Origin: CAIVND01 sp035532075
GTDB taxonomy: Bacteria; Actinomycetota; Acidimicrobiia; Acidimicrobiales; Bog-793
Direction of reading: 5' to 3'
Assembly (NCBI GenBank): GCA_035532075.1
Contig: DATKRV010000021.1
Span: 6,045 to 70,044, forward strand
Length of the DNA stretch: 64,000 bases
Below the pieces are notes generated by a model. It made no database searches. It worked only from the letters and a program-made list of their open reading frames with translations, and was not told the origin of the DNA. The translations under genes and the position numbers were made by a program. Numbering within the stretch: the stretch's first letter is position 1; every line of letters begins with the position of its first letter. Positions 45,007-54,047 of the stretch are shown piece after piece.

Positions 45007-46038
45007 ATGACCAGCGTTCGTATTGGGATGGTAGGTGATATCTATTTCAAAGACGATGATTCTTGGTCGATTGTCGAACCTGCCTCGCGTGTGACAACCT
45101 CGTTTGAGATTATGTTGGGAAATCTTGAAATTCCCTTGTGCAACACCGGGACGGCAGCTCCGAAGGCGAATGGACGCCTTCGTCAAGACCCAAAGCATGT
45201 TGACACGATTTCACGAGCAGGCTTTACCGGAGTGACCCTTGCAAATAATCACGCGATGAACTTTGGTGCTGAGGGCCTTTCCCAAATGATTCGCGTGTTG
45301 GATTCGGCAGGAATCGCGCATGCTGGCGGCGGAGACTCGATTATCGAAGCTCACAGAGCGGCGCTTATACCGAGTAACCAGATGACGGTGGCTCTACTTA
45401 GCTACACGTCTGTTTACGCGCGCAACATTTTTGAATCTCGTGAAGATCGACCTGGGCTGGCAACGGTACGTGTAGATACCCTTTACGAAATTCAATCCCG
45501 TCATTTTGAAGTGCCCGGGATGCCACCGCTCATTCGCACTATCGTTGCAGATGAAGATCTTCAAAGAGTCCGAGTTGACATTGATGAGGCCCGCAGTTTG
45601 GCGGACGTCGTCGTCGTTGGATGGCACTGGGGGTACGGGATCGGTAACACGGCCGTGCTCCCGTATCAGGTGGAGCTCGCGCATTTCGCGGTAGACAGCG
45701 GAGCCGATGTCGTGATGGGGCATCATCCCCATGTGTTGCAGCCAATCGAATTTTATAAGGGCAAGGTCATTTGTTACAGCCTTGGAAATTTCTCGCATGC
45801 ACTTGAAGGAGGTAATTTTCCGCGTGAGACGGCAGTCATCGAAATTGAAGCCTCGATGGAACAGACAATTGAAGCCGTCAGAGTGTATCCACTCTGGTTT
45901 GAAGACGAAATCCGTCCATTGCCTCTAGGAGTTGGCGATGCGCGCGCAGTCGCGGTTCTTGAAAGGCTTGGGAATGGAGGTAATGTTCTTATGACTCCGG
46001 ACGGTGATCTGAGCTTTAGAGTTGTTCCAGCTTCGTAA
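45007..46038 (+). CDS. CapA/PgsA-family metallophosphoesterase-like protein (copy 1)
   Basis: A 343-residue protein of the CapA family, named for poly-gamma-glutamate synthesis but broadly metallophosphatase-like. Conserved stations are all present: GMVGDIYF, GNLEIPL, LANNHAMNFG, VVVGWHWG and MGHHPHVLQPIEFYKG, then SLGNF. There is no signal peptide or membrane helix, so it is cytosolic, unlike surface PgsA. A very strong ribosome site (GGAAAGAGGAGA) precedes it. It is followed by a racemase-superfamily gene, as copy 2 is followed by PrpD and racemase genes. The substrate is unknown. Confidence 0.82.
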   Translation: MTSVRIGMVGDIYFKDDDSWSIVEPASRVTTSFEIMLGNLEIPLCNTGTAAPKANGRLRQDPKHVDTISRAGFTGVTLANNHAMNFGAEGLSQMIRVLDSAGIAHAGGGDSIIEAHRAALIPSNQMTVALLSYTSVYARNIFESREDRPGLATVRVDTLYEIQSRHFEVPGMPPLIRTIVADEDLQRVRVDIDEARSLADVVVVGWHWGYGIGNTAVLPYQVELAHFAVDSGADVVMGHHPHVLQPIEFYKGKVICYSLGNFSHALEGGNFPRETAVIEIEASMEQTIEAVRVYPLWFEDEIRPLPLGVGDARAVAVLERLGNGGNVLMTPDGDLSFRVVPAS

Positions 46039-46293
46039 TCCTTCTTATCTAACGTGGGCATCGTCTTGTGCCTGCTAAGAACGCTTCTAATACCACTAAT
46101 GCGACGATTAACGGAGATCAAGTGATGCCAATTGGTGCGAACCGAGATGATATGAACGTGACGTAGTCGAAGAGTCGCGTAATTTTTCAGATCGAGTTGG
46201 CGAAGAAGCGATCTGTCTGAGCGCGTGTTGTTGAAGGAGCACGAGCAGAGATTTCAAATCCGAAAAGTGTGACCAAGAATACAGAGGGTAGAA

Positions 46294-47031
46294 ATGAAAA
46301 TCCTATTTATGTTGCCGGCGGCCAAGGGGATCTATGCCGATGAGGCGGAGAACAGGCGCATCAGCGTCATTCAATCGTATGCGACGCCGACGATTCAAAT
46401 CGACATTGTGAATATGCCTGGTGTGTCGGGGTTTAGTCCATGGGGTCAGAAGCAACCCGATTCGTACAAGTCTGCCGGCATTATTCGAGCTCACGAACTT
46501 GGCGCTGAATGTGCCCTTCAGGCGGAAAGCGATGGATATGACGCCTTCTGTCCATTTGGGCTCATCGATATCGGAGTTCAAGAGGCGCGCCGGCGAGGGG
46601 TAGGCATTCCGGTGATAGGAGCGGCTGAATCAAGTGCATTGATATGCGGAATGCTCGGTCGTCGTTTCGCTCGGTGTTTTTATCTCAAGAGCGAAGAGAT
46701 TGAAGACCAAGCAAGAGATCGCGTTATTCCCTGGGGACTTCAAGATCTCTTCGTTGGAACTACTGCGATAGGGATTCCTAACTCCGAGTACCCTCATCGG
46801 CGAAAAGAGGTGCTTTCGCGATTTGTCTCGTGTGCAAATGAGGCGCGTGAGATGGGCGCTGAAGTCATGGGGATGATTGGTATGTCAATCTGTCCGATTG
46901 AATTTTCATCCAAAGAGCTTTCGCAAGCTTGCGGAATGCCGGTCATCGATGGAATCGCTGCCCAAATGTCGATGGCTGAGTTTTGGAACGTATCTGGTTT
47001 GCCCGGTTCGTTGATGAAGATTCCAAGATAA
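46294..47031 (+). CDS. Asp/Glu/hydantoin racemase-superfamily protein (two cysteines)
   Basis: A 245-residue protein of the hydantoin-racemase-like group. The first active-site cysteine loop is YDAFCPFGLIDIGVQEAR and the second is MIGMSICPIEFSSKELSQ, so both cysteines needed for two-base chemistry appear present. IPVIGAAESSAL is the usual strand after the first loop. It is a paralogue of the protein at 62528 (shared PxGxxDxGVQ and CPxxxSSxEL patterns). The substrate is unknown. Confidence 0.78.
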   Translation: MKILFMLPAAKGIYADEAENRRISVIQSYATPTIQIDIVNMPGVSGFSPWGQKQPDSYKSAGIIRAHELGAECALQAESDGYDAFCPFGLIDIGVQEARRRGVGIPVIGAAESSALICGMLGRRFARCFYLKSEEIEDQARDRVIPWGLQDLFVGTTAIGIPNSEYPHRRKEVLSRFVSCANEAREMGAEVMGMIGMSICPIEFSSKELSQACGMPVIDGIAAQMSMAEFWNVSGLPGSLMKIPR

Positions 47032-47213
47032 AAAACTCAGCGATTTCCAGCATGGCGCGTCTGCATAATTGGATTGAGGTGGGTACCGGAATCAGATTTT
47101 TATCTGGCGTAAAGAAGTTGAGCTGTTCTTGCCTAATCGTGAATCAAACGACTCTTGTCTAATCCAGCGATTCAAGTTGCGAACATCATTGACCTGATCG
47201 AGTCTTTGGTAGC

Positions 47214-47243
47214 TTGACATCTTGGGAATGAGATATGTAGCTT
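47214..47243 (+). promoter_or_regulatory. Promoter of the CoA-dependent degradation genes
   Basis: Perfect -35 TTGACA (47214-47219), an 18-base spacer and -10 TAGCTT (47238-47243). Geometry is the same as the promoter at 42038. Confidence 0.6.
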
Positions 47244-47271
47244 GGGGTTGCGAGTAGAGCTTGCAGAAATC

Positions 47272-47285
47272 AGCTTTTAAAAGCT
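47272..47285 (+). promoter_or_regulatory. Palindromic operator candidate
   Basis: AGCTTTTAAAAGCT is a perfect 14-bp palindrome about 20-35 bases downstream of the predicted transcription start, where a repressor could block elongation. No regulator gene is found in the island to pair with it. Confidence 0.4.
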
Positions 47286-47419
47286 TTAGTTTGAGGTAGC
47301 AAATGGGGAATGCATACTTCATACGCCTTGGATTTTTTCTGGGGCTATGTAGGGGGCGTGCGACGTGTTGTATGTGGAGTCGGTGCGTAGCAACTGTGAA
47401 ATTGACAAGGAGACGGTGA

Positions 47420-48238
47420 ATGGATTTTCCGAAATATGAGACGGTAAAAGTCGAGCGAGAGGGAAATGGCGTTACTTGGGTCATCTTGAATCGGCCAGAA
47501 AAGATGAATGCGATGAACCCCACACTGAACCAAGAGATGCTTAGCGTTCTCAATGTCATTGAGACCGATGAAGAGACTCGGGTCATGGTGCTAACCGGCG
47601 CTGGCCGGGCTTACTGTGCGGGTCAGGATATTAAAGAGACATTTCGGGAGCGCGATGCTGACCGCGATGCGCATAAACTTCCAACGCTTGGGCAGGATTG
47701 GCGATTTGACAAGCTGTACTACCTTCCTAAGCCCACGATTGCGATGGTCAATGGCTGGACTTGTGGAGGGGCTTTTACTCATCTTTTTGCGTGTGATTTT
47801 GCAGTTGCCTCGGAAGATGCAAAACTTTGCCTCTCCGAGGTCAACTGGGGAATTATTGCTGGAGGCCTCGTCACCAAGGTGATTTCAGCCGAGCTCCGCT
47901 ATCGTGACGCGCTTGAAGCCCTATTGCTCGCAGAGCCTTATTCGGGAACGCGCGCGGCTGAAATTGGCTTTGTCAACTACGCAGTTCCTGCCGCAGAATT
48001 GCGTTCGGCAACACTTGCATTGGCGGACAAGATCATGACGAAGAGCCTACCGGTCTACGTGGCCCAAAAACTTGCCTATCGTGCAGTGCTCGGCATGGAT
48101 TGGGCTTCGGCAAAGACGTATCTTGCTAGCGAAGGTGAAAGGTTGCGTATTTCAGATCCAAGTAGAGCCTCTGGAATGCGAGAATTTCTTGACAACAAAA
48201 GCTACAAGCCCGGACTCGGAGCCTTTCCGAAGTCGTAG
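47420..48238 (+). CDS. Enoyl-CoA hydratase/lyase, related to feruloyl/4-hydroxycinnamoyl-CoA hydratase-lyase
   Basis: A 272-residue crotonase-fold protein whose sequence runs parallel to HCHL of Pseudomonas along its length: YETVKVEREGNGVTWVILN, NAMNPTLNQEM, VLTGAGRAYCAGQDIKE, PTIAMVNGWTCGGAF, LSEVNWGI and the end FLDNKSYKPGLGAF. The catalytic Glu (E143 in HCHL) is kept in LSEVNWG. The serine at HCHL 123 is Thr, and the phenol-binding Tyr239 is Ala (WASAKTYLASEG), so the ring substituent recognised probably differs. Next to an acyl-CoA synthetase and an aldehyde dehydrogenase, a hydration/retro-aldol giving an aldehyde plus acetyl-CoA is likely. Confidence 0.75.
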   Translation: MDFPKYETVKVEREGNGVTWVILNRPEKMNAMNPTLNQEMLSVLNVIETDEETRVMVLTGAGRAYCAGQDIKETFRERDADRDAHKLPTLGQDWRFDKLYYLPKPTIAMVNGWTCGGAFTHLFACDFAVASEDAKLCLSEVNWGIIAGGLVTKVISAELRYRDALEALLLAEPYSGTRAAEIGFVNYAVPAAELRSATLALADKIMTKSLPVYVAQKLAYRAVLGMDWASAKTYLASEGERLRISDPSRASGMREFLDNKSYKPGLGAFPKS

Positions 48239-48572
48239 CGAGTTCGTCACGGTGGAGGACCATTCGCCCCGTATTCACCCGCAGTCGTTGTGATGCCAAG
48301 GGCAAGGTTCCTTGCGAGCTTGCCCTTGGCGTTCAGTCACTTTGCTAGGCAGAGTTTGTGCTCCGTCTTGTTTGGGGATGCATTGATAAATCGGAATCTT
48401 GTGACATTCAACCGTGGCGATCATGAGAGAAATGCTCCCGTGAGAGTCGAATGGCAAATCCTCAGGAGGGTGACATCGAATACCACGGATGTGGTACCGC
48501 CTACTGCGGCTCTGTTGACAGAATAAATATTCAAAGAAGTATCCGAATAGCTTGCAAACATAGGAGCCCCAG
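48239..48572 (+). other. 334-bp spacer with a terminator-like hairpin
   Basis: No gene is recognised. It carries the 12-bp perfect hairpin at 48295-48330. GGAG lies before the next ATG. Confidence 0.55.
48295..48330 (+). terminator. 12-bp perfect hairpin without T-tract
   Basis: GCCAAGGGCAAG, a 12-base loop, then CTTGCCCTTGGC. An alternative smaller hairpin (GCAAGG-TT-CCTTGC, 48303-48316) would disrupt it, so two exclusive folds are possible. The lack of a T-run fits the actinobacterial type of terminator or an RNA-stabilising element 56 bases after the hydratase/lyase stop. Confidence 0.5.
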
Positions 48573-50714
48573 ATGCTAGCCGAGGCAATATTTTATCCAG
48601 AGAACATGGCAATAGTAGGTGCGAGTCCGCGGCCAGGGAACTGGAGCGGTCATGTCATGGAGAGCCTTCGTTTGGCGGGATATCCAGGTGCGATCTTTCC
48701 GGTAAACCCGAGATATGAAGAGGTATGGGGACTTCCAAGTTTTGCCTCTCTGACAGATATACCTATTCGACCCGATCAAGTGCTTGTGTTAGTGCCAGCG
48801 GAACACGTCTCGGGCGTGATAACTGAGGCAACCGGGCTTGGCTCCCGTTCGGCAATAATCTACACAAGCGGCTTCGGCGAGGATCAGTCTCCAGTAGCGC
48901 AAAGTCGTAACGAGGTGTTGCGGAGCATTGTCCGCGATTCAGGTATGGCGGTGTTGGGTCCGAACTGTCTCGGGTATGCCTCTTATCCGTCTCGCGCGTT
49001 TGCGCTTACAAATGGTGCGACGGATGCCGTGATCGAAAACGGATCTGTAGCAGTAGTCGCGCAGAGCGGAGGTGTGGCCCTTTATTTACATAGCGCGATG
49101 CTGTTGCGAAATCTTGGAGCAAGATATATTGCGTCAAGTGGAAATGAAGTTGGACTTTGCTTGGAGGACTACCTGGAGTACTTCATTTCTGACGAATCAG
49201 TGAAGACGATTGGCGCGTTTATTGAAACGGTAAAGGACGTCGACCGCTTTCTTGCATTGGCACAGCAGGCCGCGAAGCTTGGAAAGCCGATTGTCGCGGT
49301 GAAGATGGGTGGATCCGAGGGTTCGAGACGCGCTGCAGTTGCTCACACTGGAAGGCTCGCGGGTTCCGGTCGTGCATTTCATGATGTTGCGCAAGAGCAC
49401 GGAGTCATCGTGGTGAAGAACAGCGATGAAATGGTCGATGTATTTTCAATGCTCGCGTCGGGAGTCATCCCAACATCACGACGATGCGGAGGTATAACCG
49501 TGTCGGGAGGACTCAAAGGTATCTTGCTTGATTCTTCGGATCGAAATGGGCTTACTATGCCCGATCTGGCGCCCGAAACTTTGGCGAAGGCGTCTGCGCT
49601 GATGGGCGTTGGTACCGCGGTAGGGAATCCACTAGATACCGGATTCACCGGGCTATCAGACAAGGAGGCACTCCATGCACTCATGGCGTTAGTAGCGAGT
49701 GATCCCAATGTTGACAATCTCATTGTGCAACAACGTCTACCGGAATCTGACGACGATGAAGACCTGATCGCAGCGCTGCGAGCGGCGTCTAAGGCTGCTG
49801 AGTTTTTGGACGGCGTAGCGGTGGTTACCGAAGGGTTCATGACGAGCACTCCGAGTTCGGGTGCTTTCCGTAGACTCACGGAATTCAAGAACCTTTGTTT
49901 TGCCCACTCTGCTGAAAGGGCTATGGAAGCGCTTTCTCACGTGGTGAAGTATTCCGAAACTCTTTCGGAGACGAATGCTTCCGATGAGGCTTCAAATGTC
50001 TACGTAGAGACGAAGAAAGGGTCCTCGTTATCAAATACGCTAAATCCAGATCTTTTGATCGATGAGCTAGCAGTGAAACGAGTTCTCCAAAGTTACGGAA
50101 TGCGTGTTCCGGAGATCAGGACGTGTGCCCTCAACGAGGATGGATCTGTTCCGACTCTGGATCCTGAACCTCGATTCCCAATTGTCATTAAGGCAGTTGC
50201 AAGTGGCGTAACTCATAAATCTGAGTTGGGTTTAGTGTCGAGTCTTGTATTGTCAGACGCTCAGTTTCGGTCTGAATATAAGCGAATTGTGGACAGCGTA
50301 AAGGCAACGATCATTGACCCAGCGAGCGTAACGATGACTTTAGAAGAGGGAGTACTCGGCGGCATCGAATGCGTGATTGGTTTTACTCGTGATCCAGAGC
50401 TTGGAGATCTCGTCATGTTTGGGTCAGGTGGTCTTGGAGTTGAGCTCTATGACGATGTCGCATTTGCGTTGGCGAGTTCAACTCCGGCTGAACTTGACAG
50501 AATGATTAAGCGCACGCAAGTGGGTAAGTTGCTCGCAGGAGGGCGTGGTCGAAAATACGATATAAGTTCCGTCGTAGATGCCCTTGTTGCAATCCAGAAT
50601 TTTGCTGCCGACGCGGGACGGGGCATAGCGTCTGTCGAACTCAACCCGATTATTGTTCGATCCGAAGGCCAAGGAGTTTACGTGCTCGACGCGGCGGTGG
50701 TTCTTGCCGATTAA
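48573..50714 (+). CDS. Acyl-CoA synthetase, NDP-forming (fused subunits)
   Basis: A 713-residue protein of the ADP-forming acyl-CoA synthetase superfamily. Order: CoA-binding domain (about 1-130, NMAIVGASPRPGNWSGHV), succinyl-CoA-ligase-like domains (about 140-450) with VVAQSGGVALYLHSA and the phospho-His candidate in AVAHTGRLAGSG, then an ATP-grasp domain (about 480-713, VIKAVASGVTHKSELGL). The same superfamily includes FerA, the feruloyl-CoA synthetase of Sphingobium SYK-6. Placed between a FerB-like hydratase/lyase and an aldehyde dehydrogenase, it is likely the activating enzyme of the pathway. The substrate is not proven. Confidence 0.85.
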   Translation: MLAEAIFYPENMAIVGASPRPGNWSGHVMESLRLAGYPGAIFPVNPRYEEVWGLPSFASLTDIPIRPDQVLVLVPAEHVSGVITEATGLGSRSAIIYTSGFGEDQSPVAQSRNEVLRSIVRDSGMAVLGPNCLGYASYPSRAFALTNGATDAVIENGSVAVVAQSGGVALYLHSAMLLRNLGARYIASSGNEVGLCLEDYLEYFISDESVKTIGAFIETVKDVDRFLALAQQAAKLGKPIVAVKMGGSEGSRRAAVAHTGRLAGSGRAFHDVAQEHGVIVVKNSDEMVDVFSMLASGVIPTSRRCGGITVSGGLKGILLDSSDRNGLTMPDLAPETLAKASALMGVGTAVGNPLDTGFTGLSDKEALHALMALVASDPNVDNLIVQQRLPESDDDEDLIAALRAASKAAEFLDGVAVVTEGFMTSTPSSGAFRRLTEFKNLCFAHSAERAMEALSHVVKYSETLSETNASDEASNVYVETKKGSSLSNTLNPDLLIDELAVKRVLQSYGMRVPEIRTCALNEDGSVPTLDPEPRFPIVIKAVASGVTHKSELGLVSSLVLSDAQFRSEYKRIVDSVKATIIDPASVTMTLEEGVLGGIECVIGFTRDPELGDLVMFGSGGLGVELYDDVAFALASSTPAELDRMIKRTQVGKLLAGGRGRKYDISSVVDALVAIQNFAADAGRGIASVELNPIIVRSEGQGVYVLDAAVVLAD

Positions 50715-50921
50715 TTCATTTAATTGGCTGAACAAAATGATTGAGCCCGCATTCTTTGAGGGGAGGTTCTCGGTACGGTGAATAACCAGATCAGATGTTC
50801 GAGATCTGGCAGGGGGATTTTTCCTCACTTGGAGAACCAACGAACCTGAGGAACAAGCTGTACCGACGGTGAGCGCCGCGCCGCCAAGGCAGTGGAGTTG
50901 CTCGGAATTAGGGGGATATCG

Positions 50922-52382
50922 ATGTGCGCAAATGGTCCAATAAGAACATATGAGATGCTCATCGGAGGGACGCTCCGACAGGCGCTCGGCGGTGAATTAC
51001 TTGATTCAACGAATCCCGCGACAGGCGAGATCATTGCGCGCTTTCCTCGTGGCCAAGCCATCGATATCGATGCGGCTGTGTCGGCGGCTGAAGAGGCATT
51101 TGCGGGCTGGTGGGCGACGCCTCCTCGCGATCGTGCCGGTTGCCTTGAACGACTCGCCGATGTCATTGTCGAGAATTCGGGAGAGCTTGCGCTTCTTGAT
51201 GTGACTGATAATGGAAGTCCCATTCGAGAGATGAGGAACGATGCTTTTGCCGCAGCGCGTCAGCTGCGTTATTTCGCCGGGTTGGTTCTTGAGCAACGAG
51301 GTGAAACTGTGCCAGTCGCTCATAACCGGCTCAATTACACATTGAGACATCCGTTTGGAGTCGTTGGTCGAATCATTCCATTCAATCACCCATTGATGTT
51401 CGCAGGCGGTAAAATCGCCGCTCCGCTGATCGCGGGGAATTGTGTAGTGTTGAAGCCTTCTGAACATACATCTACTTCTGCATTGCGACTTGGAGAGCTC
51501 GCCGCCGATATTTTCCCACCGGGAGTGCTCAACATTGTGACCGGCTTGGGATCTGAAGTCGGGGATGCTCTCGTCGCACATCCTAAGGCTCGCCGGCTGG
51601 CATTTACAGGATCTGCTGAGATCGGTCGAACCATCCAGGCGCGCGCCGCGACACAGGTTGTCAAAACAGTGACTCTAGAACTCGGTGGGAAGAATCCAAT
51701 CGTCGTCTTTAAAGATGCAGACGTTGATGCTGCCATAAGCGGAGCGTTACGCGGTATGAACTTCACCTGGCAGGGTCAGTCATGCGGCTCTACTTCCAGA
51801 CTCATTGTGCATGAATCCATAAAGGAATATTTTGTGGATCAGCTTTCGCAGAAGATGGGAGCTCTTCGATCTGGTGATCCCGGCGATGAAAGCACGGATA
51901 CCGGCGCAATAGTCCATCGGCGTCAATACGACAAGGTCATGCAGTATCTCGAAATTGCTCGAGCGGAGGGACTTGAAGTGGTCACTGGAGGGGGTCGACC
52001 CAATGACCCAAGTCTGAAAGATGGAATGTTTATTCGACCGACTTTGTTTCAGAATGTTCCTTCGAATTCGCGGCTACTCAAAGAGGAGATCTTCGGTCCG
52101 GTACTTGTGACCGTGCCTTTTCATGATTATGACGAGGCCATTCAAATTGCAAACGATGTCGCTTACGGTCTCACAGCATCCGTCTTTACACGCGATTTGT
52201 CGACCGCGCATCGGTTCGCACGCGATATTGAGTCGGGATATGTGTGGGTGAATGATGCCTCGGCACATTTCCCAGGTACTTCGTATGGGGGGGTGAAAGA
52301 TTCAGGTGTCGGTCGTGAAGAGAGTCTTGAAGAGATTCTCTCATATAGCCAGATCAAAAACGTAAATGTTCTCTTCGGTTAG
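50922..52382 (+). CDS. Aldehyde dehydrogenase
   Basis: A 486-residue NAD(P)-dependent dehydrogenase. Motifs are FNHPLMFAGGKIAAPL (oxyanion Asn), LKPSEHTSTSA, LAFTGSAEIGR, the general base Glu in TLELGGKNP, the nucleophile Cys in GQSCGSTSR, and EEIFGPVL. ATG 50922 follows AGGGGGA seven bases upstream; a GTG at 50892 would add ten residues. By position it likely oxidises the aldehyde released by the hydratase/lyase, as vanillin dehydrogenase does in ferulate degradation. Confidence 0.9.
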   Translation: MCANGPIRTYEMLIGGTLRQALGGELLDSTNPATGEIIARFPRGQAIDIDAAVSAAEEAFAGWWATPPRDRAGCLERLADVIVENSGELALLDVTDNGSPIREMRNDAFAAARQLRYFAGLVLEQRGETVPVAHNRLNYTLRHPFGVVGRIIPFNHPLMFAGGKIAAPLIAGNCVVLKPSEHTSTSALRLGELAADIFPPGVLNIVTGLGSEVGDALVAHPKARRLAFTGSAEIGRTIQARAATQVVKTVTLELGGKNPIVVFKDADVDAAISGALRGMNFTWQGQSCGSTSRLIVHESIKEYFVDQLSQKMGALRSGDPGDESTDTGAIVHRRQYDKVMQYLEIARAEGLEVVTGGGRPNDPSLKDGMFIRPTLFQNVPSNSRLLKEEIFGPVLVTVPFHDYDEAIQIANDVAYGLTASVFTRDLSTAHRFARDIESGYVWVNDASAHFPGTSYGGVKDSGVGREESLEEILSYSQIKNVNVLFG

Positions 52383-52721
52383 TTCTGGTACCTTCCTGTG
52401 TTCGTATTATCCAAAGGTTTTATTTAGCGCTAGGAGTGAATCGAAGAGAGAGTCAAATGGTCTTGCACGGAGTCGATGCTTGAATTCGTCTTGTCGGAGG
52501 TGATGGAGAGTCGTTGGAATCAAAGTATTGCCGGTGTCGGCTCGTGGGAAGGAAACTGCATCTCTCATCAACATCGTGGAACCGCGCCAAAGTACTAATG
52601 CATATTCGTCTAACGAAATCAGGGAGCGAGTAATCGATACGGCGTCGGCGAATGCATAGATTTCGGTATACGCCGGAGCTAGCATAAAAATGCTAATCGA
52701 TCGGACTAGGAGGGGACTTAA
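52383..52721 (+). other. 339-bp spacer before the Liv-type transporter
   Basis: No gene is recognised on either strand. A small inverted repeat TAGCAT-AAAA-ATGCTA (52680-52695) lies 27 bases before the next start and could be an operator or hairpin. AGGAGGGG gives the next gene a very strong ribosome site. Confidence 0.5.
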
Positions 52722-53963
52722 TTGCTTGGAAGATCCGTGTTCGGAAAAGTTCTGATATTCCAGAAAGTAACGACTTATGTGGCTGCTATTGCTGCTTTCG
52801 CGATGGGGCTGGGAGCGATTTTTGCCGTTGGGATGAATAGCGCAGGAGCGACCTCGACTGATGCTGCTTCGAAAGTTCCAATTCCGTATTGCTTAGAGGA
52901 ACCGCTTACTGGTAACGCCGCTTCATTGGGACTGCCGTCAGAAGAGGTTGCAACAATCGTTGTAAACCATTTGAATGCTACTGGGGGTATTGACGGTCAT
53001 AAAATTATTTTGAATGCGATTGACAGTCTTGGTACTGCTCAAGGTGGTGCGGCGGCAGCGAACCGTGCTGTCTATGTAGATCATTGTCCATTAATTTCTG
53101 GCGGGTTCGCATCCGTGATGCTTGCCACCCAACAAGTTGCTGCACCCGCGAAAGTGCTCGTGTTGAACGATGGAGGTGCTGGTACTGAGCTGCTTCGAAA
53201 GCCCTATCTCTATGACCTCTCACCACAGCCTCCAGTTCTTGCTCCGGCGGGGGCAAAGTGGCAAATTGCCCACGGGGTGAAATCGATCGTCGAGATCTAT
53301 TCGGACGATGCTTATGGTGAACAGAACGCATCTGTATACAAAGGCGTTTTTACTCACCTCGGTGGAAAGGTTCTTGGAATGATCCCGTTCCCATTAGGGA
53401 CAACGGATTTTTCGGCCGAACTTGCCCAAGCAAAGTCATTGAATCCAGATGGTTATTATTCAGTTGTTCTTGGTGCTTCGCAGGGTTTCCTTGATAATCA
53501 GGTAGCTTCGGCGGGCCTGATTGGGAAGATGTGGATGGGGCCGTTACTCAGTGGTAATTACAAGATTGCTGGAACGAACGAGAACGGAACTGCAACATCT
53601 GGATTTATAGGAGTGAACCCGTATGTCAACCCCAACGCGAAGAGCGTCGTGCAGTTGGCAAAGTGGTGGGCTGTGGCATATCCCTCTACTCCGTTCTCCC
53701 CAACATTGTCGTATCTCAACGGATATCAAGAGTTAGAGGCATTTGTCACGCTTGAAAAAGAGGCAATTGCCGATGGACTCAATCCCCTTCGAGGTTCATC
53801 GCTGCTTAAGGAACTCAACAAGCATCCGAAGATCCCGAGTGTGTCAACAAACCAATCGATTACGTTCAATCTTGGGACTCATGGTTCGAACGAAGACATC
53901 GCGATTCAGAACCTTGTAGGTAATGGGACTACCGTTAGCACTCTCAAGTTGATAAAGAGCTAA
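52722..53963 (+). CDS. Branched-chain-amino-acid-type (HAAT) substrate-binding protein
   Basis: A 413-residue exported binding protein. The signal peptide (about residues 1-43) is VTTYVAAIAAFAMGLGAIFAVG followed by AGATS, with a probable cleavage soon after. The mature part has the type I periplasmic binding fold (GGIDGHKI, LATQQVAAPAKVLVLNDGGAG). It starts with TTG after AGGAGGGG. In this family ligands include branched amino acids, amides and aromatic acids; the context favours an organic acid. A strong hairpin follows the stop. Confidence 0.88.
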   Translation: MLGRSVFGKVLIFQKVTTYVAAIAAFAMGLGAIFAVGMNSAGATSTDAASKVPIPYCLEEPLTGNAASLGLPSEEVATIVVNHLNATGGIDGHKIILNAIDSLGTAQGGAAAANRAVYVDHCPLISGGFASVMLATQQVAAPAKVLVLNDGGAGTELLRKPYLYDLSPQPPVLAPAGAKWQIAHGVKSIVEIYSDDAYGEQNASVYKGVFTHLGGKVLGMIPFPLGTTDFSAELAQAKSLNPDGYYSVVLGASQGFLDNQVASAGLIGKMWMGPLLSGNYKIAGTNENGTATSGFIGVNPYVNPNAKSVVQLAKWWAVAYPSTPFSPTLSYLNGYQELEAFVTLEKEAIADGLNPLRGSSLLKELNKHPKIPSVSTNQSITFNLGTHGSNEDIAIQNLVGNGTTVSTLKLIKS

Positions 53964-53980
53964 CCCATCTGAGTCCACGA

Positions 53981-54013
53981 CAGGCAGGGGTTGGATGATC
54001 CAACCCCTGCCTG
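53981..54013 (+). terminator. 15-bp perfect hairpin between binding-protein and permease genes
   Basis: CAGGCAGGGGTTGGA, a 3-base loop TGA and TCCAACCCCTGCCTG form an uninterrupted GC-rich stem 18 bases after the binding-protein stop. No T-tract follows. In ABC operons such hairpins stabilise or partly terminate the message so the binding protein is made in excess over the membrane parts. Confidence 0.7.
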
Positions 54014-54047
54014 GTGCGTAGCGCTTGTTAAGGGGAACAGGAATCAA

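Larger units (their letters stand above)
47032..47419 (+). other. 388-bp regulatory spacer before the hydratase/lyase gene
   Basis: No gene is visible. It holds a strong promoter (47214-47243) and a perfect 14-bp palindrome (47272-47285). Confidence 0.6.

Noticed and set aside
45007..46038. Poly-gamma-glutamate capsule synthesis (capBCA) from the CapA names
   Set aside because: No CapB or CapC homologue is near and both CapA-like proteins lack export signals, so capsule synthesis is not supported.
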